In this document: positions 31,253 to 39,908 of the stretch, one piece after another
Numbering within the stretch: the stretch's first letter is position 1
Layout of the letters: the number at the start of each line of letters is the position of its first letter
Source of the DNA: Pseudomonadota bacterium
GTDB lineage: Bacteria > Desulfobacterota > Desulfobacteria > Desulfobacterales > RPRI01
Length of the DNA: 39,908 bases
Reading direction: 5' to 3'
Assembly: GCA_018830925.1 (NCBI GenBank)
Contig: JAHJRK010000420.1
Location: 1-39,908 of the forward strand
The notes under the pieces: generated by a model
Told to the model about the DNA's origin: nothing
Databases searched by the model: none
What the model saw: only the letters and a program-made list of their open reading frames with translations
Program-made: the position numbers and the translations under genes

Positions 31253-32848
31253 ATGAATTGTTTCATCAGGTTGCCCAAACGTATATTCTCTGCCCGGTAT
31301 TATTTTGCCATTCTTTTTTTCATGATTTCCCTCCTTTTATCGGTTGCTTTTGCCGGTGAAAATCCTTTGCCGAAGGATGCGCCCATGGAAAAAATTCATG
31401 TTACGGCAGACAGCCTGAGTTCGGATAGTGATGCCAAATTTGCCGAGTTCATAGGGAATGTGAAGGCAACCCAGGGTGACTTTGTCATCAAATCGGACAG
31501 GCTCAAAATATATTATAAAGAGAGCGCGGAGAGCAAAGCAGCTCCCGGAACGGCGGAATCGATTGAAAAGATTGTCGCAACCGGAAATGTTGAAATAAAA
31601 TCGGAAGAAGGTGTAGGGCTTACCGAGCAGGCGGAATACGATACAAAAACAATGATCGTGGTTTTAACCGGAGAGAATTCGAAGGTTTTTGATCAGAAGA
31701 ATTCAGTCACAGGCTCCAGAATAACCATTTACAGGAATGATGGCCGGGTTAAGGTTGAAGGCGATAAAAACAAGAAGGTGAACGCCGTCCTGTACCCGAA
31801 AGAGAAAACACCGGCAAAAGAAGGGGCTGTAAAAAAAGAAACAGCCGTATTGAAAGAAGCGGATATGGTTCAGGCAAAGGCCGATAAACTTCCGCCTGCG
31901 GCTCCGCCGGTTGTATTGAATGAGGAAAAAGCGCCAGTTGTTCTGGTAAAGGCCGATAAGCTTCAGCCTGTTGCTCCTGTAAGTGTTGTTTATGCGCCGG
32001 CAGTGAAAGAAAAAGCGAAACCGAAAACCGAAGCTGGAGGGAAAGTTGCTCCGGGAAGCCTGAGAAAGAGCATGGGAATGGCAGTTTTTGAGAACAGGAC
32101 TGTTTATACTCTGATTGACTTTCAGGAAACTCTCCGGAACAATCTTGCAGGGGCTTTGCAGAGAAACTGCTCCGGCCTTATTATCCTGAAGGATAACGAC
32201 GAAAATTACCCTTCAGATTTTGAAAAGCTTCCAAGGCTCTCATCCGGCGGCATTGACAGTTTTAAACTTTGTAAAACGGGGAGGGAGCTGGGGCTGACTG
32301 CAATAATGACCGGTTCCATAGCAGATATAAAAACCGGCGATGAATCGCGGGGCATTCTGCTGTGGAAAGATTCCTATCCTGTGATAAGCTTGACCGTTCG
32401 TATCAATGTTCTTGACACCGAAACCGGCACAAAGCTCCTTGATGAAAGCTTTACGCACAAAAAATATTCGGATGAGATCGAGATGGAATCCATAAAATCC
32501 GGGAAAATAGAGCCGGCTTTTTTTAAAGAGGCTTTCTTGCACATTGCCGGAGAAGCGGGGAAAAAGGTATGCGAGAGAATGAAGAGAGAGTCCTGGAAAG
32601 GATATGTCTCTGCGGTTTCCGGGGATAAAGTCACCATATCTTCCGGAAACAATACGGGTGTCGTCCAGGGCAAGGCATTTGAGGTTTTCGGAAACAGTTT
32701 GATTGTCGGAATGCAGGGTCATAGGTTCCTTGTTCCCGGGCCTAAAACAGGCGAAGTTAAAATAACCGGAGTTTTCGGCGACAGCGCGGAAGCTCTAATA
32801 GTTTCGGGAGACTCAATAAGGGAAGGCAATACTGTAAGGGCGAAGTAA
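31253..32848 (+). CDS. Exported LptA/OstA-domain protein with a large C-terminal domain
   Basis: This 531-residue protein starts behind GAAGGAAA. The signal peptide has a hydrophobic core at 18-31 and likely cleavage after AFA (residue 34). Residues about 46-185 form an OstA/LptA-type beta-jellyroll (MEKIHVTADSLSSDSDAKFA, GNVKATQGDFVIKSDRLKIYY, VEIKSEEGVGLTEQAEYDT), the fold that carries LPS across the periplasm. A Pro/Ala/Lys linker (about 190-270) contains two related (VKADKL)QPVAP-like units. Residues 275-531 begin MGMAVFENRT and carry SGNNTGVVQGKAFEVFG near the end. This part resembles FlgT/CsgG-like periplasmic assembly proteins, but only loosely. No lptB or lptC gene is adjacent. Confidence 0.65.
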   Translation: MNCFIRLPKRIFSARYYFAILFFMISLLLSVAFAGENPLPKDAPMEKIHVTADSLSSDSDAKFAEFIGNVKATQGDFVIKSDRLKIYYKESAESKAAPGTAESIEKIVATGNVEIKSEEGVGLTEQAEYDTKTMIVVLTGENSKVFDQKNSVTGSRITIYRNDGRVKVEGDKNKKVNAVLYPKEKTPAKEGAVKKETAVLKEADMVQAKADKLPPAAPPVVLNEEKAPVVLVKADKLQPVAPVSVVYAPAVKEKAKPKTEAGGKVAPGSLRKSMGMAVFENRTVYTLIDFQETLRNNLAGALQRNCSGLIILKDNDENYPSDFEKLPRLSSGGIDSFKLCKTGRELGLTAIMTGSIADIKTGDESRGILLWKDSYPVISLTVRINVLDTETGTKLLDESFTHKKYSDEIEMESIKSGKIEPAFFKEAFLHIAGEAGKKVCERMKRESWKGYVSAVSGDKVTISSGNNTGVVQGKAFEVFGNSLIVGMQGHRFLVPGPKTGEVKITGVFGDSAEALIVSGDSIREGNTVRAK

Positions 32849-32906
32849 AGGCGAGAGGCGAGAGGCGTAAGTCGATATTCGAAGTACTATCAACGAATCA
32901 CGGGCC

Positions 32907-34277
32907 TTAACTTTTCCACGAGGCATAGACTTTTTGCCTTGATACGGCTGCCGCTTTCAAGATATCAACTTTCACATCAACGTAATCATAAACAACGGCT
33001 TTATTTTTGCCGGGAGCAGGCCTTAAGACCCTTCCTAAATACTGAAGCACCCTCCCGCTGAACTTTATGGGTGTGACTATAAAAAGGGTAGAGAGGTTTT
33101 TGCAGTCGAATCCTTCCCCGATGAGCTGGCCTGTCGCCACAAGGACTTTTATTTCCCCGTTATTAAGGCGGTCAAGGACCTCTTTTCTGCCGGCATCCGG
33201 CACGTCTCCGGTGAGCAGTTCGGATGATATTTTATGCTTGAATTTGAGAAGCGCCCGGAGTGTCTCGCAGTGTTTTTTCCTGTCCGTCAGAACCAGGCAG
33301 CAGCTTCCCGTGCCGTTTTTCACTTCATTTGCAATATCAGATGCTATAAGATGATTCCTGCCGTCATTTGAGGTAAGTTCCGAGAGCATCCTGCTGTATT
33401 CGTTGACGGGATCAAAAAAGGGACTGAAATCTGTTTCCCTTACAACGACTTCCGCAGGCACCACATCTCCCGTTTCAATCAGCCCGGCTTTCTCCACTTC
33501 ATGCCGGACATCTCCAAGGTGCCAGAAAATAAGCTTCGACAGGTTATCTCTGCGCCAGGGTGTCGCCGACAATCCAAGCATATATTTCGAATCAAAACCG
33601 GTGACTGCATCGGTGAATGTTCTGCTGGGCGTCCTGTGGCATTCGTCCACCAGGAGGAAACCGGTCCTTAAAGATACTTCTTCAACGCACTTGTAAATGG
33701 ACTGAACAAGGGCTACGGTTATTTTGTCGCCGGTTATTTTTTTGCCCGAGCCTATAATTCCTACCTCTTCTTTCGGGATTCCAAGAAATGTTTCAATCCT
33801 CTCAATCCACTGTGAGGCGAGCTCTTTTGTATGGACTATTATCAATGCAGGCTGCATCCGTTGCGCTATGATATAAAGCGCCATGACGGTCTTGCCGCTT
33901 CCGGTCGGTGCGCTCAATGTGCCGAAATCCTTGGAAAGCATGACTTTGACCGCCTGATCCTGGAATGGCTTCAATGAGCCGCTGAATTTAAAATCAACCG
34001 GAGGAAGCAAGCGCCTTTTGTCTGTTATTTCATATGCTACTCCATGTCGTTTACAGAGGAAGATGAGCTGACGCATAAAGCCTCTCGGGATCCAGAGACC
34101 TCCCCCTTTTATCCTGTCGTATAAACGCAGAATTCTGGGAGTTCCCCTGTTCCAGCGCCCCATTCTCTCATTTTCCACCCATTTGGGGTTTGATACTGTA
34201 AGACTTTCTGTAAGTATTTGATATAACTGAGTTGAAATTCCGGAAAGCCTCAGGTTGTTTGTTACGATTATCTCCAT
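32907..34277 (-). CDS. XPB/SSL2-like DEAD/DEAH-box helicase
   Basis: This 456-residue superfamily 2 helicase is read on the minus strand from ATG 34277. Walker A is APTGSGKT (123-130) and the DEAH position reads DECH (211-214). Motif III SATPWR is near 235, and motif VI QYLGRVLRPAPGKNKAVVYD is near the C-terminus. The N-terminal 100 residues (LRLYDRIKGGGLWIPRG, YEITDKRR) match the domain preceding the helicase core in the COG1061 branch of phage- and bacterium-encoded enzymes. It has no nuclease domain. It is convergent with the LptA-like gene and divergent from 34517, and is probably transcribed alone. A DNA repair or mobile-element role is possible. Confidence 0.88.
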   Translation of the reverse strand: MEIIVTNNLRLSGISTQLYQILTESLTVSNPKWVENERMGRWNRGTPRILRLYDRIKGGGLWIPRGFMRQLIFLCKRHGVAYEITDKRRLLPPVDFKFSGSLKPFQDQAVKVMLSKDFGTLSAPTGSGKTVMALYIIAQRMQPALIIVHTKELASQWIERIETFLGIPKEEVGIIGSGKKITGDKITVALVQSIYKCVEEVSLRTGFLLVDECHRTPSRTFTDAVTGFDSKYMLGLSATPWRRDNLSKLIFWHLGDVRHEVEKAGLIETGDVVPAEVVVRETDFSPFFDPVNEYSRMLSELTSNDGRNHLIASDIANEVKNGTGSCCLVLTDRKKHCETLRALLKFKHKISSELLTGDVPDAGRKEVLDRLNNGEIKVLVATGQLIGEGFDCKNLSTLFIVTPIKFSGRVLQYLGRVLRPAPGKNKAVVYDYVDVKVDILKAAAVSRQKVYASWKS

Positions 34278-34516
34278 CCGTTACCTTATAATATGGGTTT
34301 AAAAAGAGGGTGCGGCAGTTTCTGCTTTCAGATATCATTTATTATTTTGTTTATGCAATATTTATATTGAGCGATCTTGCATAACACAATGAGAGCTATT
34401 AATAACTCGCATTGGTTCCACGTTCAGGTATTTACCGGGAGGGCATAACCTGACATATAGTTGATTGACCGGGGGAAATGGGGATGGTATAAATCAGGCA
34501 TAAGAAAGGAGGTACT

Positions 34517-34936
34517 ATGAAAAAAGCTATAAAATGCATAATAGGTATTTTCTTTGTAATAACGGTATCATCACTCTTATGGGCAGGCAACAGGGAGATG
34601 GTTGAAAAGAGAGTTGATGAGCTTGATAAGCTGAACAAAGAAGCAGTGAGCCGGATTGCCGGACAACCTGAAAGCGGGAAAATAAACATCAAGGTGAGGG
34701 TAATTCCTGAAAGAGACGGCTACAGATTCGAAACTGTTGATAAGGAAACGACGGCTTCCATTCCGGATACTTTTTTGCCGCAGCAGGATGAAAACAAGTT
34801 TTTTACTTTCCGGGAAGGAATAGCAAGACTTGCACAAAAAAAGCCGTCAATAACTCCGTATAAGAGTTACAGAGATGACGGTGAATACACTTCATTTAAA
34901 GATGCGATTACAAGACTGAGCAGGAGTAAAAAATAA
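34517..34936 (+). CDS. Small exported protein, function unknown
   Basis: This 139-residue protein has a strong AAGGAGG site six bases before ATG 34517. It has a clear signal peptide (MKKAIKC, hydrophobic IIGIFFVITVSSLLWAG) with probable cleavage after AGN or WAG near residue 24. A heptad-rich helix follows (REMVEKRVDELDKLNKEAVS). Two similar segments then occur: FFTFREGIARLAQKK and YTSFKDAITRLSRSKK. The pattern F-x-(E/D)-(G/A)-I-x-R-L appears twice, an internal repeat. I do not recognise the family. It overlaps the glycerate kinase start (TAATG), so the two are translationally coupled. Confidence 0.7.
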   Translation: MKKAIKCIIGIFFVITVSSLLWAGNREMVEKRVDELDKLNKEAVSRIAGQPESGKINIKVRVIPERDGYRFETVDKETTASIPDTFLPQQDENKFFTFREGIARLAQKKPSITPYKSYRDDGEYTSFKDAITRLSRSKK

Positions 34937-36285
34937 TGCAGAAGCCTCTTGTCGCCTGTGATTTTCAAAAGCTTCACAAACACGCTTCCGGGATTTTTTA
35001 CGCAGGCCTTGCCGCAGTTGAGCCTGAAGCTGCTGTGAAACGGTTCTGCAGCCGGAGAAAAAATTATCTGTTAATCGGGGGTTTGAAATATAACCTTGGC
35101 AAGTTTGACAATATATTTGTAATCGGGGCCGGAAAAGCAGGCGCTCCCATGTCTTCCGCTATTGAGGATCTTCTTGGTGAGCGAATCACTGAAGGCATAG
35201 TCAATGTCAAATACGGCCATGTCGCTTCCCTGAAACATGTGAAGCTTGTCGAGGCGGGCCATCCTGTTCCCGATAAAAATGGGCACGCCGGCGCATCGAA
35301 GATACTGGATCTGGCAAAGAAGGCAGGGAGAGATGACCTTGTTATCTGCCTGTTTTCAGGAGGCGGCTCCGCGCTTCTTCCCTTTCCGGCGCCCGGACTG
35401 ACCCTGAAAGACAAGCAGAATACAATAAAAATGCTTATCTCCTGTGGGGCAACCATTCATGAAATCAACACTATCCGGAAACACACTTCTCTTGTAAAGG
35501 GCGGAAGACTTGCAAAAGCAGTCTTTCCTGCAACACTTGTTACCCTGATTCTCTCGGATGTTGTCGGGGATGATCTTGATGTCATAGCATCCGGCCCGAC
35601 GGTTTTTGATTCGAGTACGTATAAGGATTGCCTTGGAATAATTAAAAAATACGACTTAAGCAGGAAACTGCCGGGAAAAGTAGTAAAATATTTGGCCGAC
35701 GGGGCAAAGGGAAAGATACCTGAAACACCGAAAGCGGGAGACACGATTTTTGAAAAGACCCGGAATTATATTGTCGGAAGCAATATCGAGGCCATAAAGT
35801 CCGCAAAAAAGAAGGCTGAAAGTTTGAAATATAATACCATTGTTCTTTCATCAATGATAGAGGGGGATACAAAAGAGGCTGCTCTTTTTCACTGCGCAAT
35901 AGCAAAAGAGATTGTGAAAACAGGCCTTCCGGTTCCAAAGCCTGCATGTATCATTTCAGGGGGAGAGACTACCGTGAATGTTACAGGGAAAGGACTTGGA
36001 GGAAGGAACCAGGAATTTGCTCTTGCCGCAGCCCTTGAGATTGCAGGACTTGAAAATACTGTTGTTTTAAGCGTAGGAACCGACGGAACAGACGGGCCGA
36101 CTGATGCGGCAGGGGCTTTTGCGGATTCAACCACGTTAAGGAGAGCATCAGTCATTGGAATAGATCCGCTTCAATATCTTAACGATAATGATTCATATAA
36201 TTTTTTCAGGAAGCTTGGAGATCTTTTGATTACCGGGCCGACAAATACAAATGTTATGGATTTAAGGATTATTCTGGTCAGGTAA
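34936..36285 (+). CDS. Glycerate 2-kinase (MOFRL family)
   Basis: This 449-residue protein begins at ATG 34936, overlapping the previous stop by one base. It belongs to the class II glycerate kinases (N-terminal DUF4147 domain, C-terminal MOFRL domain), which phosphorylate D-glycerate to 2-phosphoglycerate. Recognisable parts are VIGAGKAGAPMSSAIEDLLG, the nucleotide-related CLFSGGGSALLPFPAPGLTL, LVKGGRLA, ILSDVVGDDLDVIASGPT, and the MOFRL signature GGRNQEFALAAAL with VGTDGTDGPTDAAGAFAD (from about 381). Length is normal. Its pairing with a small exported protein is unexplained. The 3' flank is filled with short tandem-like repeats. Confidence 0.9.
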   Translation: MQKPLVACDFQKLHKHASGIFYAGLAAVEPEAAVKRFCSRRKNYLLIGGLKYNLGKFDNIFVIGAGKAGAPMSSAIEDLLGERITEGIVNVKYGHVASLKHVKLVEAGHPVPDKNGHAGASKILDLAKKAGRDDLVICLFSGGGSALLPFPAPGLTLKDKQNTIKMLISCGATIHEINTIRKHTSLVKGGRLAKAVFPATLVTLILSDVVGDDLDVIASGPTVFDSSTYKDCLGIIKKYDLSRKLPGKVVKYLADGAKGKIPETPKAGDTIFEKTRNYIVGSNIEAIKSAKKKAESLKYNTIVLSSMIEGDTKEAALFHCAIAKEIVKTGLPVPKPACIISGGETTVNVTGKGLGGRNQEFALAAALEIAGLENTVVLSVGTDGTDGPTDAAGAFADSTTLRRASVIGIDPLQYLNDNDSYNFFRKLGDLLITGPTNTNVMDLRIILVR

Positions 36286-36286
36286 G

Positions 36287-36360
36287 GCGAATATCGAATA
36301 TCGGACATCGAACTTCGTACACCGAATATCGAAGATCGTACATCGAATATCGAAAGGCGA
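36287..36360. repeat. Degenerate 'cgaatatcgaa' repeat array 1
   Basis: GAATATCGAA, GGACATCGAA, TACACCGAATATCGAA and CATCGAATATCGAA follow each other with irregular spacing over about 74 bases. Units of 8-16 bases vary and there are no constant-length spacers, so this is not CRISPR. The phrase AAGTACGATCAACGAATC at about 36436 recurs at 32882 with one change. Confidence 0.8.
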
Positions 36361-36478
36361 CAGGAGTGAAGTGAAAGATAAAAAGAAGGCTGAAGCTATT
36401 AAAAGTCTTCAGTCTAAATACCTTAAGACTATAAAAGTACGATCAACGAATCTCGATCCACGGGAAAAAGGGTAAAAG

Positions 36479-37378
36479 ATGGAATTGCAGTTTGAACCGA
36501 TAAATATTGAAAGGCAGCAGGATTACCTGAGACTTTTCCGCGGATGCACACAGAACGCATCCGATTACAGTTTTGTGAACATCTGGGGCTGGGCTGATGA
36601 ATATGGCCTCATGTGGGCATGGGATGAAAACCTCGTATGGATAAAGCAGACAAAACCGGAAACCGTTTTCTGGGCGCCTGTGGGGCCGTGGAAAGATATG
36701 GACTGGAAAAAAATTCTCGGGTCGAAATTTTCCATACCTGCCGTGTTTATAAGGATTCCGGAAGACCTGGTGTCAATCTGGAAGAATTGCGGACACAGCG
36801 AAATGGCAATCGAAGAGTCAAGGGGGCACTGGGACTATCTTTATTCGGTTAAGGAGCTTGTCGAATTGAAAGGAAATCGTTTTCATAAAAAGAAAAATCT
36901 TCTTTCACAGTTCATTAAAACGTACAAATACGATTATATCCCTTTAGATCATGACATGGTTGATAATGCTCTTTCCATGCAGGATGACTGGTGCGCGTGG
37001 CGGGATTGCGAAGCATCCGAAACCCTTTCTTCTGAAAATCGGGTTATAGAAAAGGTACTCAAAGCATGGCATAAACTTCCGGATCTGAAAGGAGGAGCCG
37101 TTATGGCGGATGGTAAAATAGCGGCATATACGGTTGCGGAGCAGTTGTCGGATGATACCCTCCTGATTCATTTTGAGAAGGGAAACCAGGATTACAAGGG
37201 AGCTTACCAGGCAATAAACCGGATGTTTCTTGAACATAACATGGCAGGATATAAAATTGTAAACAGGGAGCAGGATCTTGACAATGAAGGCTTGAGGAAG
37301 GCAAAGCTTTCGTATAATCCGGTTGATTTTCTGAAAAAATACAGAATCCGGACATCGAATATCAAACATCGAACATAG
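36479..37378 (+). CDS. DUF2156 (LPG-synthase C-terminal-like) GNAT-fold protein
   Basis: This 299-residue cytoplasmic protein has GGGAAAAAGGG upstream. It matches the DUF2156 group: FRGCTQNASDYSFVNIWGWA at the start, ELKGNRFHKKKNLLSQFIK in the middle, then GGAVMADGKIAAYTVAEQL and GAYQAINRMFLEHN followed by VNREQDLDNEGLRKAKLSYN. These are two tandem GNAT folds related to aminoacyl-phosphatidylglycerol synthases. Family members may transfer an aminoacyl or acyl group, but no substrate is known. The last 13 or so residues (YRIRTSNIKHRT) are encoded by the repeat array that begins near 37344, so the natural stop was probably displaced. Confidence 0.8.
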   Translation: MELQFEPINIERQQDYLRLFRGCTQNASDYSFVNIWGWADEYGLMWAWDENLVWIKQTKPETVFWAPVGPWKDMDWKKILGSKFSIPAVFIRIPEDLVSIWKNCGHSEMAIEESRGHWDYLYSVKELVELKGNRFHKKKNLLSQFIKTYKYDYIPLDHDMVDNALSMQDDWCAWRDCEASETLSSENRVIEKVLKAWHKLPDLKGGAVMADGKIAAYTVAEQLSDDTLLIHFEKGNQDYKGAYQAINRMFLEHNMAGYKIVNREQDLDNEGLRKAKLSYNPVDFLKKYRIRTSNIKHRT

Positions 37379-37452
37379 AACATCGAATATCGGAGATCGA
37401 ACTTCGAAGTGCGAAATTCGGCTTTTCTCGATATTCGAAGTCCGATGTACGA
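37344..37452. repeat. Degenerate 'cgaatatcgaa' repeat array 2
   Basis: GACATCGAATATC, AACATCGAACATAGAA, CATCGAATATCGGAGATCGAA and a partly inverted half (CTCGATATTCGAAGTCCGATG) lie between the DUF2156 gene and tex. The array overlaps the last codons of the DUF2156 gene. The inverted arrangement could fold into an imperfect hairpin and act as a terminator. Confidence 0.8.
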
Positions 37453-37520
37453 TTTACTGATCAGTAATCGGAAGCCTGAGTACTTAATAAGCGCCAATAC
37501 GGAAACCAATAAGGGGAGAG

Positions 37521-39779
37521 ATGAACGAAGCACATATATCTAACATAACTGATGAACTGAATATAAATATATCGCAGGTAAGGGCTGTTTCAGAGCTTCT
37601 TGAAGAGGGCGCTACAATTCCTTTTATTGCCCGGTACAGGAAGGAGGTTACCGGAAGCCTTGATGAGGTTGTGATTATGGCAATAAGGGACAGGCTTACC
37701 CGGCTTGAAGAGCTGGACAGCCGCAGGGAAGCGGTTTTAAAATCATTGGAGCAGAACGGCCATCTTACGGATGAGCTTCGTGAAAAGGTCATGTCTGTTT
37801 CCACTCTTGCTGTCCTTGAGGATATTTATCTGCCATTCAGGCCGAAACGGCGGACAAAAGCGACCATCGCGAGGGAAAAAGGTCTTGAACCTCTTGCGCT
37901 GATTATCTTTAAACAGGAAGGCGCCAATCCGGATAAAGAGGCGGAACGGTTTGTTGACCCCGAAAAGGGCGTTGAAAGCACTGAAGATGCGCTTTCCGGT
38001 GCAAGGGACATAATCGCCGAAATGGTAAGTGAAGATCAGAATGCGCGTGCTGCTTTGAGAAATCTCTTTGCGTCAAAAGGTATGTTCATATGCAGGGTTG
38101 CAACCGGAAAGGAGGAGGAAGGCTCAAAATACAGGGATTATTTTGACTGGCAGGAGCCGGCGGCTAAGGCCCCCTCTCACAGGATTCTTGCCATGCGGAG
38201 AGGGGAGAAGGAAGAGCTTCTCAACCTCACCATTGCTCCTTCTGAAGAAGATGCCGTTAATATGCTTGAAGGGCTGTTTGTAAAAGGATCAGGAGACGAT
38301 TCAGGCCAGGTCAGGATTGCCATGCATGACAGTTACAAAAGGCTCCTTTCGCGCTCGATGGAGACGGAAGCAAGGCTTATGACGAAAGAGAGAGCCGATT
38401 CCGAAGCAATAAGGGTCTTTGCCGACAACCTCCGCAACCTGCTGCTATCTCCTCCTCTCGGAGCAAAGCGGGTGATGGGAATTGATCCAGGGTTCAGAAC
38501 AGGATGCAAGATAGTTTGCCTTGACCGTCAGGGGAAGCTCCTTTGCCATGATACGATATATCCTCATTTTTCTGAAAAAGGGGCTGAAGAAGCTGTCAAA
38601 AAAATGAAGGATCTTTGTGAACGTTTTGAAGTTGAAGCGATAGCCGTCGGAAACGGGACAGCAGGAAGGGAGACCGAGGCATTCGTCAAAAGCATCGGTT
38701 TTCCGGGAAAAATTCAGGTTATAATGGTCAATGAGAGCGGAGCGTCGATTTATTCGGCTTCAGAAATAGCAAGAGAAGAGTTTCCCGACCTTGATCTGAC
38801 TGTAAGAGGCTCTGTTTCAATCGGAAGAAGGCTCATGGATCCCCTTTCCGAGCTTGTCAAAATAGACCCTAAATCGGTCGGAGTGGGTCAGTATCAGCAT
38901 GATGTCGACCAGGCTGCATTGAAGCAGTCTCTTGATGATGTTGTAATGAGCTGTGTGAATGGGGTGGGGGTTGATGTGAACAGAGCAAGCGTACAGCTTC
39001 TCACCTATGTTTCCGGCCTTGGTCCACAGCTTGCAAAAAACATTGTCGCGTGCAGGGATGAAAACGGGCCTTTCGAATCAAGGAAAGAGCTTAAAAAGGT
39101 TCCACGCCTTGGGCCGAAGGCCTTTGAACAGTCGGCCGGTTTTTTAAGGATAAGGGATGCGAAAAATCCGCTTGACGGGAGCGCGGTCCATCCTGAGAGC
39201 TATCACATTGTTGATAAAATGGCTGAAGATCTTTCATGCAACGTTGAAGACCTGATAAAAGATCCTGCAAAAAGAAGCGGAATCGACATTTCCATGTATG
39301 TCACCGAAAGCACGGGGATTCCGACTTTAAGGGATATAATGGAAGAACTCGCAAAGCCTGGGCGTGATCCGCGGGAGGAATTCGAAGAATTTGCCTTTGA
39401 GAGCGGTGTTGAAAAGATAGAAGACCTAAGGGCCGGGATGAGACTTCCGGGCATTGTGACAAATGTTACGGCGTTCGGCGCATTTGTGGATGTGGGGGTT
39501 CATCAGGACGGTCTTGTGCATGTGAGCGAACTGTCGGACAGGTATATCAGGGATCCGGGAGAGCTGGTTAAAGTGCATCAGAAAGTCACGGTTACGGTCA
39601 TTGATGTTGATGTTGACAGAAAAAGAATTTCTCTTTCGATGAAAACAAATCCGGGCAGAAAGGCAAAACCCGGAAAGAGGGATGAGAAAAAACCTGTTCC
39701 GAAACCGGCAAAATTTGAAAAGCCGAAGAATGTCCCGTTTAATAATCCGTTCGGGAAGCTGTCCGGGGTGAAGATATGA
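37521..39779 (+). CDS. tex: RNA-binding transcriptional accessory protein Tex
   Basis: This 752-residue protein is preceded by AAGGGGAGAG. The domain order is that of Tex: N-terminal helical region (VSELLEEGATIPFIARYRKE), YqgF/RNase H-like fold (VMGIDPGFRTGCKIVCLD from about 317, VGNGTAGRETEAF), helix-hairpin-helix region (VSGLGPQLAKNIVACRDENG, KKVPRLGPKAFEQ) and a C-terminal S1 domain (GIVTNVTAFGAFVDVGVHQD, from about 638). A basic Lys/Pro tail follows. Tex is a conserved nucleic-acid-binding factor affecting transcription. Length is slightly under the E. coli YhgF protein (773). It appears monocistronic. Confidence 0.96.
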   Translation: MNEAHISNITDELNINISQVRAVSELLEEGATIPFIARYRKEVTGSLDEVVIMAIRDRLTRLEELDSRREAVLKSLEQNGHLTDELREKVMSVSTLAVLEDIYLPFRPKRRTKATIAREKGLEPLALIIFKQEGANPDKEAERFVDPEKGVESTEDALSGARDIIAEMVSEDQNARAALRNLFASKGMFICRVATGKEEEGSKYRDYFDWQEPAAKAPSHRILAMRRGEKEELLNLTIAPSEEDAVNMLEGLFVKGSGDDSGQVRIAMHDSYKRLLSRSMETEARLMTKERADSEAIRVFADNLRNLLLSPPLGAKRVMGIDPGFRTGCKIVCLDRQGKLLCHDTIYPHFSEKGAEEAVKKMKDLCERFEVEAIAVGNGTAGRETEAFVKSIGFPGKIQVIMVNESGASIYSASEIAREEFPDLDLTVRGSVSIGRRLMDPLSELVKIDPKSVGVGQYQHDVDQAALKQSLDDVVMSCVNGVGVDVNRASVQLLTYVSGLGPQLAKNIVACRDENGPFESRKELKKVPRLGPKAFEQSAGFLRIRDAKNPLDGSAVHPESYHIVDKMAEDLSCNVEDLIKDPAKRSGIDISMYVTESTGIPTLRDIMEELAKPGRDPREEFEEFAFESGVEKIEDLRAGMRLPGIVTNVTAFGAFVDVGVHQDGLVHVSELSDRYIRDPGELVKVHQKVTVTVIDVDVDRKRISLSMKTNPGRKAKPGKRDEKKPVPKPAKFEKPKNVPFNNPFGKLSGVKI

Positions 39780-39908
39780 TCGATTCGAGCATTATCATTC
39801 AGGGATCGTATTCCTGACACCTAAGGATACCAATTATGGACGGCCAGAACAGGTTTGATCTGGTCAAGTAAAAACAGACACCTGGTTAAGCTGCTTTTGT
39901 CAAAGTAG
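39780..39908. other. Window end, possible insertion-sequence edge
   Basis: No gene starts within these 129 bases. GGTCAAGTAAAAACAGACACC near 39863 looks like the end or leader of a transposable element, but the window stops before any transposase frame. This is a visual impression only. Confidence 0.25.

Noticed and set aside
36287-36360. CRISPR array
   Set aside because: Units are short (8-16 bases), degenerate and without regular spacers; no cas genes are in the window.

Overview
This window reads like a chromosome segment of an anaerobic Desulfobacterota-type bacterium (the old Deltaproteobacteria: sulfate reducers and syntrophs). That is an inference from gene content: oxygen-sensitive 4-hydroxybutyryl-CoA dehydratase-family enzymes, several acyl-CoA dehydrogenases, a LivFGHMK transporter combined with an acyl-CoA ligase, an Fe-S flavin dienoyl-CoA-reductase-like enzyme, and abundant intergenic repeats. 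No rRNA or tRNA is visible.

Layout. 1-960: tail of a probable HD-GYP-type protein and a PlsC-like acyltransferase. 961-2043: a decayed spacer with a RAYT-type transposase tail. 2044-9834: a TetR regulator, then livG, an acyl-CoA ligase, livH, livM, livK and livF. livF is bracketed by two 121-bp MITE-like elements exactly 1 kb apart. 10209-17043: a catabolic block of citryl-CoA-lyase-like protein, MaoC hydratase, Fe-S/FMN/FAD oxidoreductase, a divergent AbfD (AbfD1), acyl-CoA dehydrogenase and SDR. 17140-21666: a more AT-rich beta-oxidation cassette (600-residue acyl-CoA dehydrogenase, 3-hydroxyacyl-CoA dehydrogenase, thiolase) flanked by two 118-bp direct repeats. 21744-25455: a deleted ligase remnant, a canonical AbfD (AbfD2), a scrambled thiolase remnant and an atypical AMP-binding protein. 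25470-27640: an insertion graveyard (group II intron pieces, IS3-type transposase, flavin oxidoreductase tail) around an intact NMO/FabK-like flavoprotein. 28008-30887: a metallo-beta-lactamase-fold hydrolase, a gamma-carbonic-anhydrase-like protein and a decayed DUF4160/DUF2442 pair. 31253-39779: a housekeeping-like stretch (LptA-like fusion protein, XPB-like helicase, exported protein, glycerate 2-kinase, DUF2156 protein, Tex) dotted with short 'cgaatatcgaa' repeats.

How the genes may work together (inference). The Liv transporter and ligase would import and activate an organic acid under TetR control. The AbfD enzymes, dehydrogenases, MaoC protein, SDR and lyase would process its CoA thioester. 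AbfD2 with the 17-21 kb cassette resembles a route from 4-hydroxybutyryl-CoA through crotonyl-CoA to acetyl-CoA. The most unusual observation is AbfD1: it keeps all four Fe-S ligands but has Ala at the position of catalytic Glu455. It sits beside an acyl-CoA dehydrogenase lacking the usual C-terminal catalytic Glu and a FadH-like enzyme, so this block may carry out an undescribed conversion.
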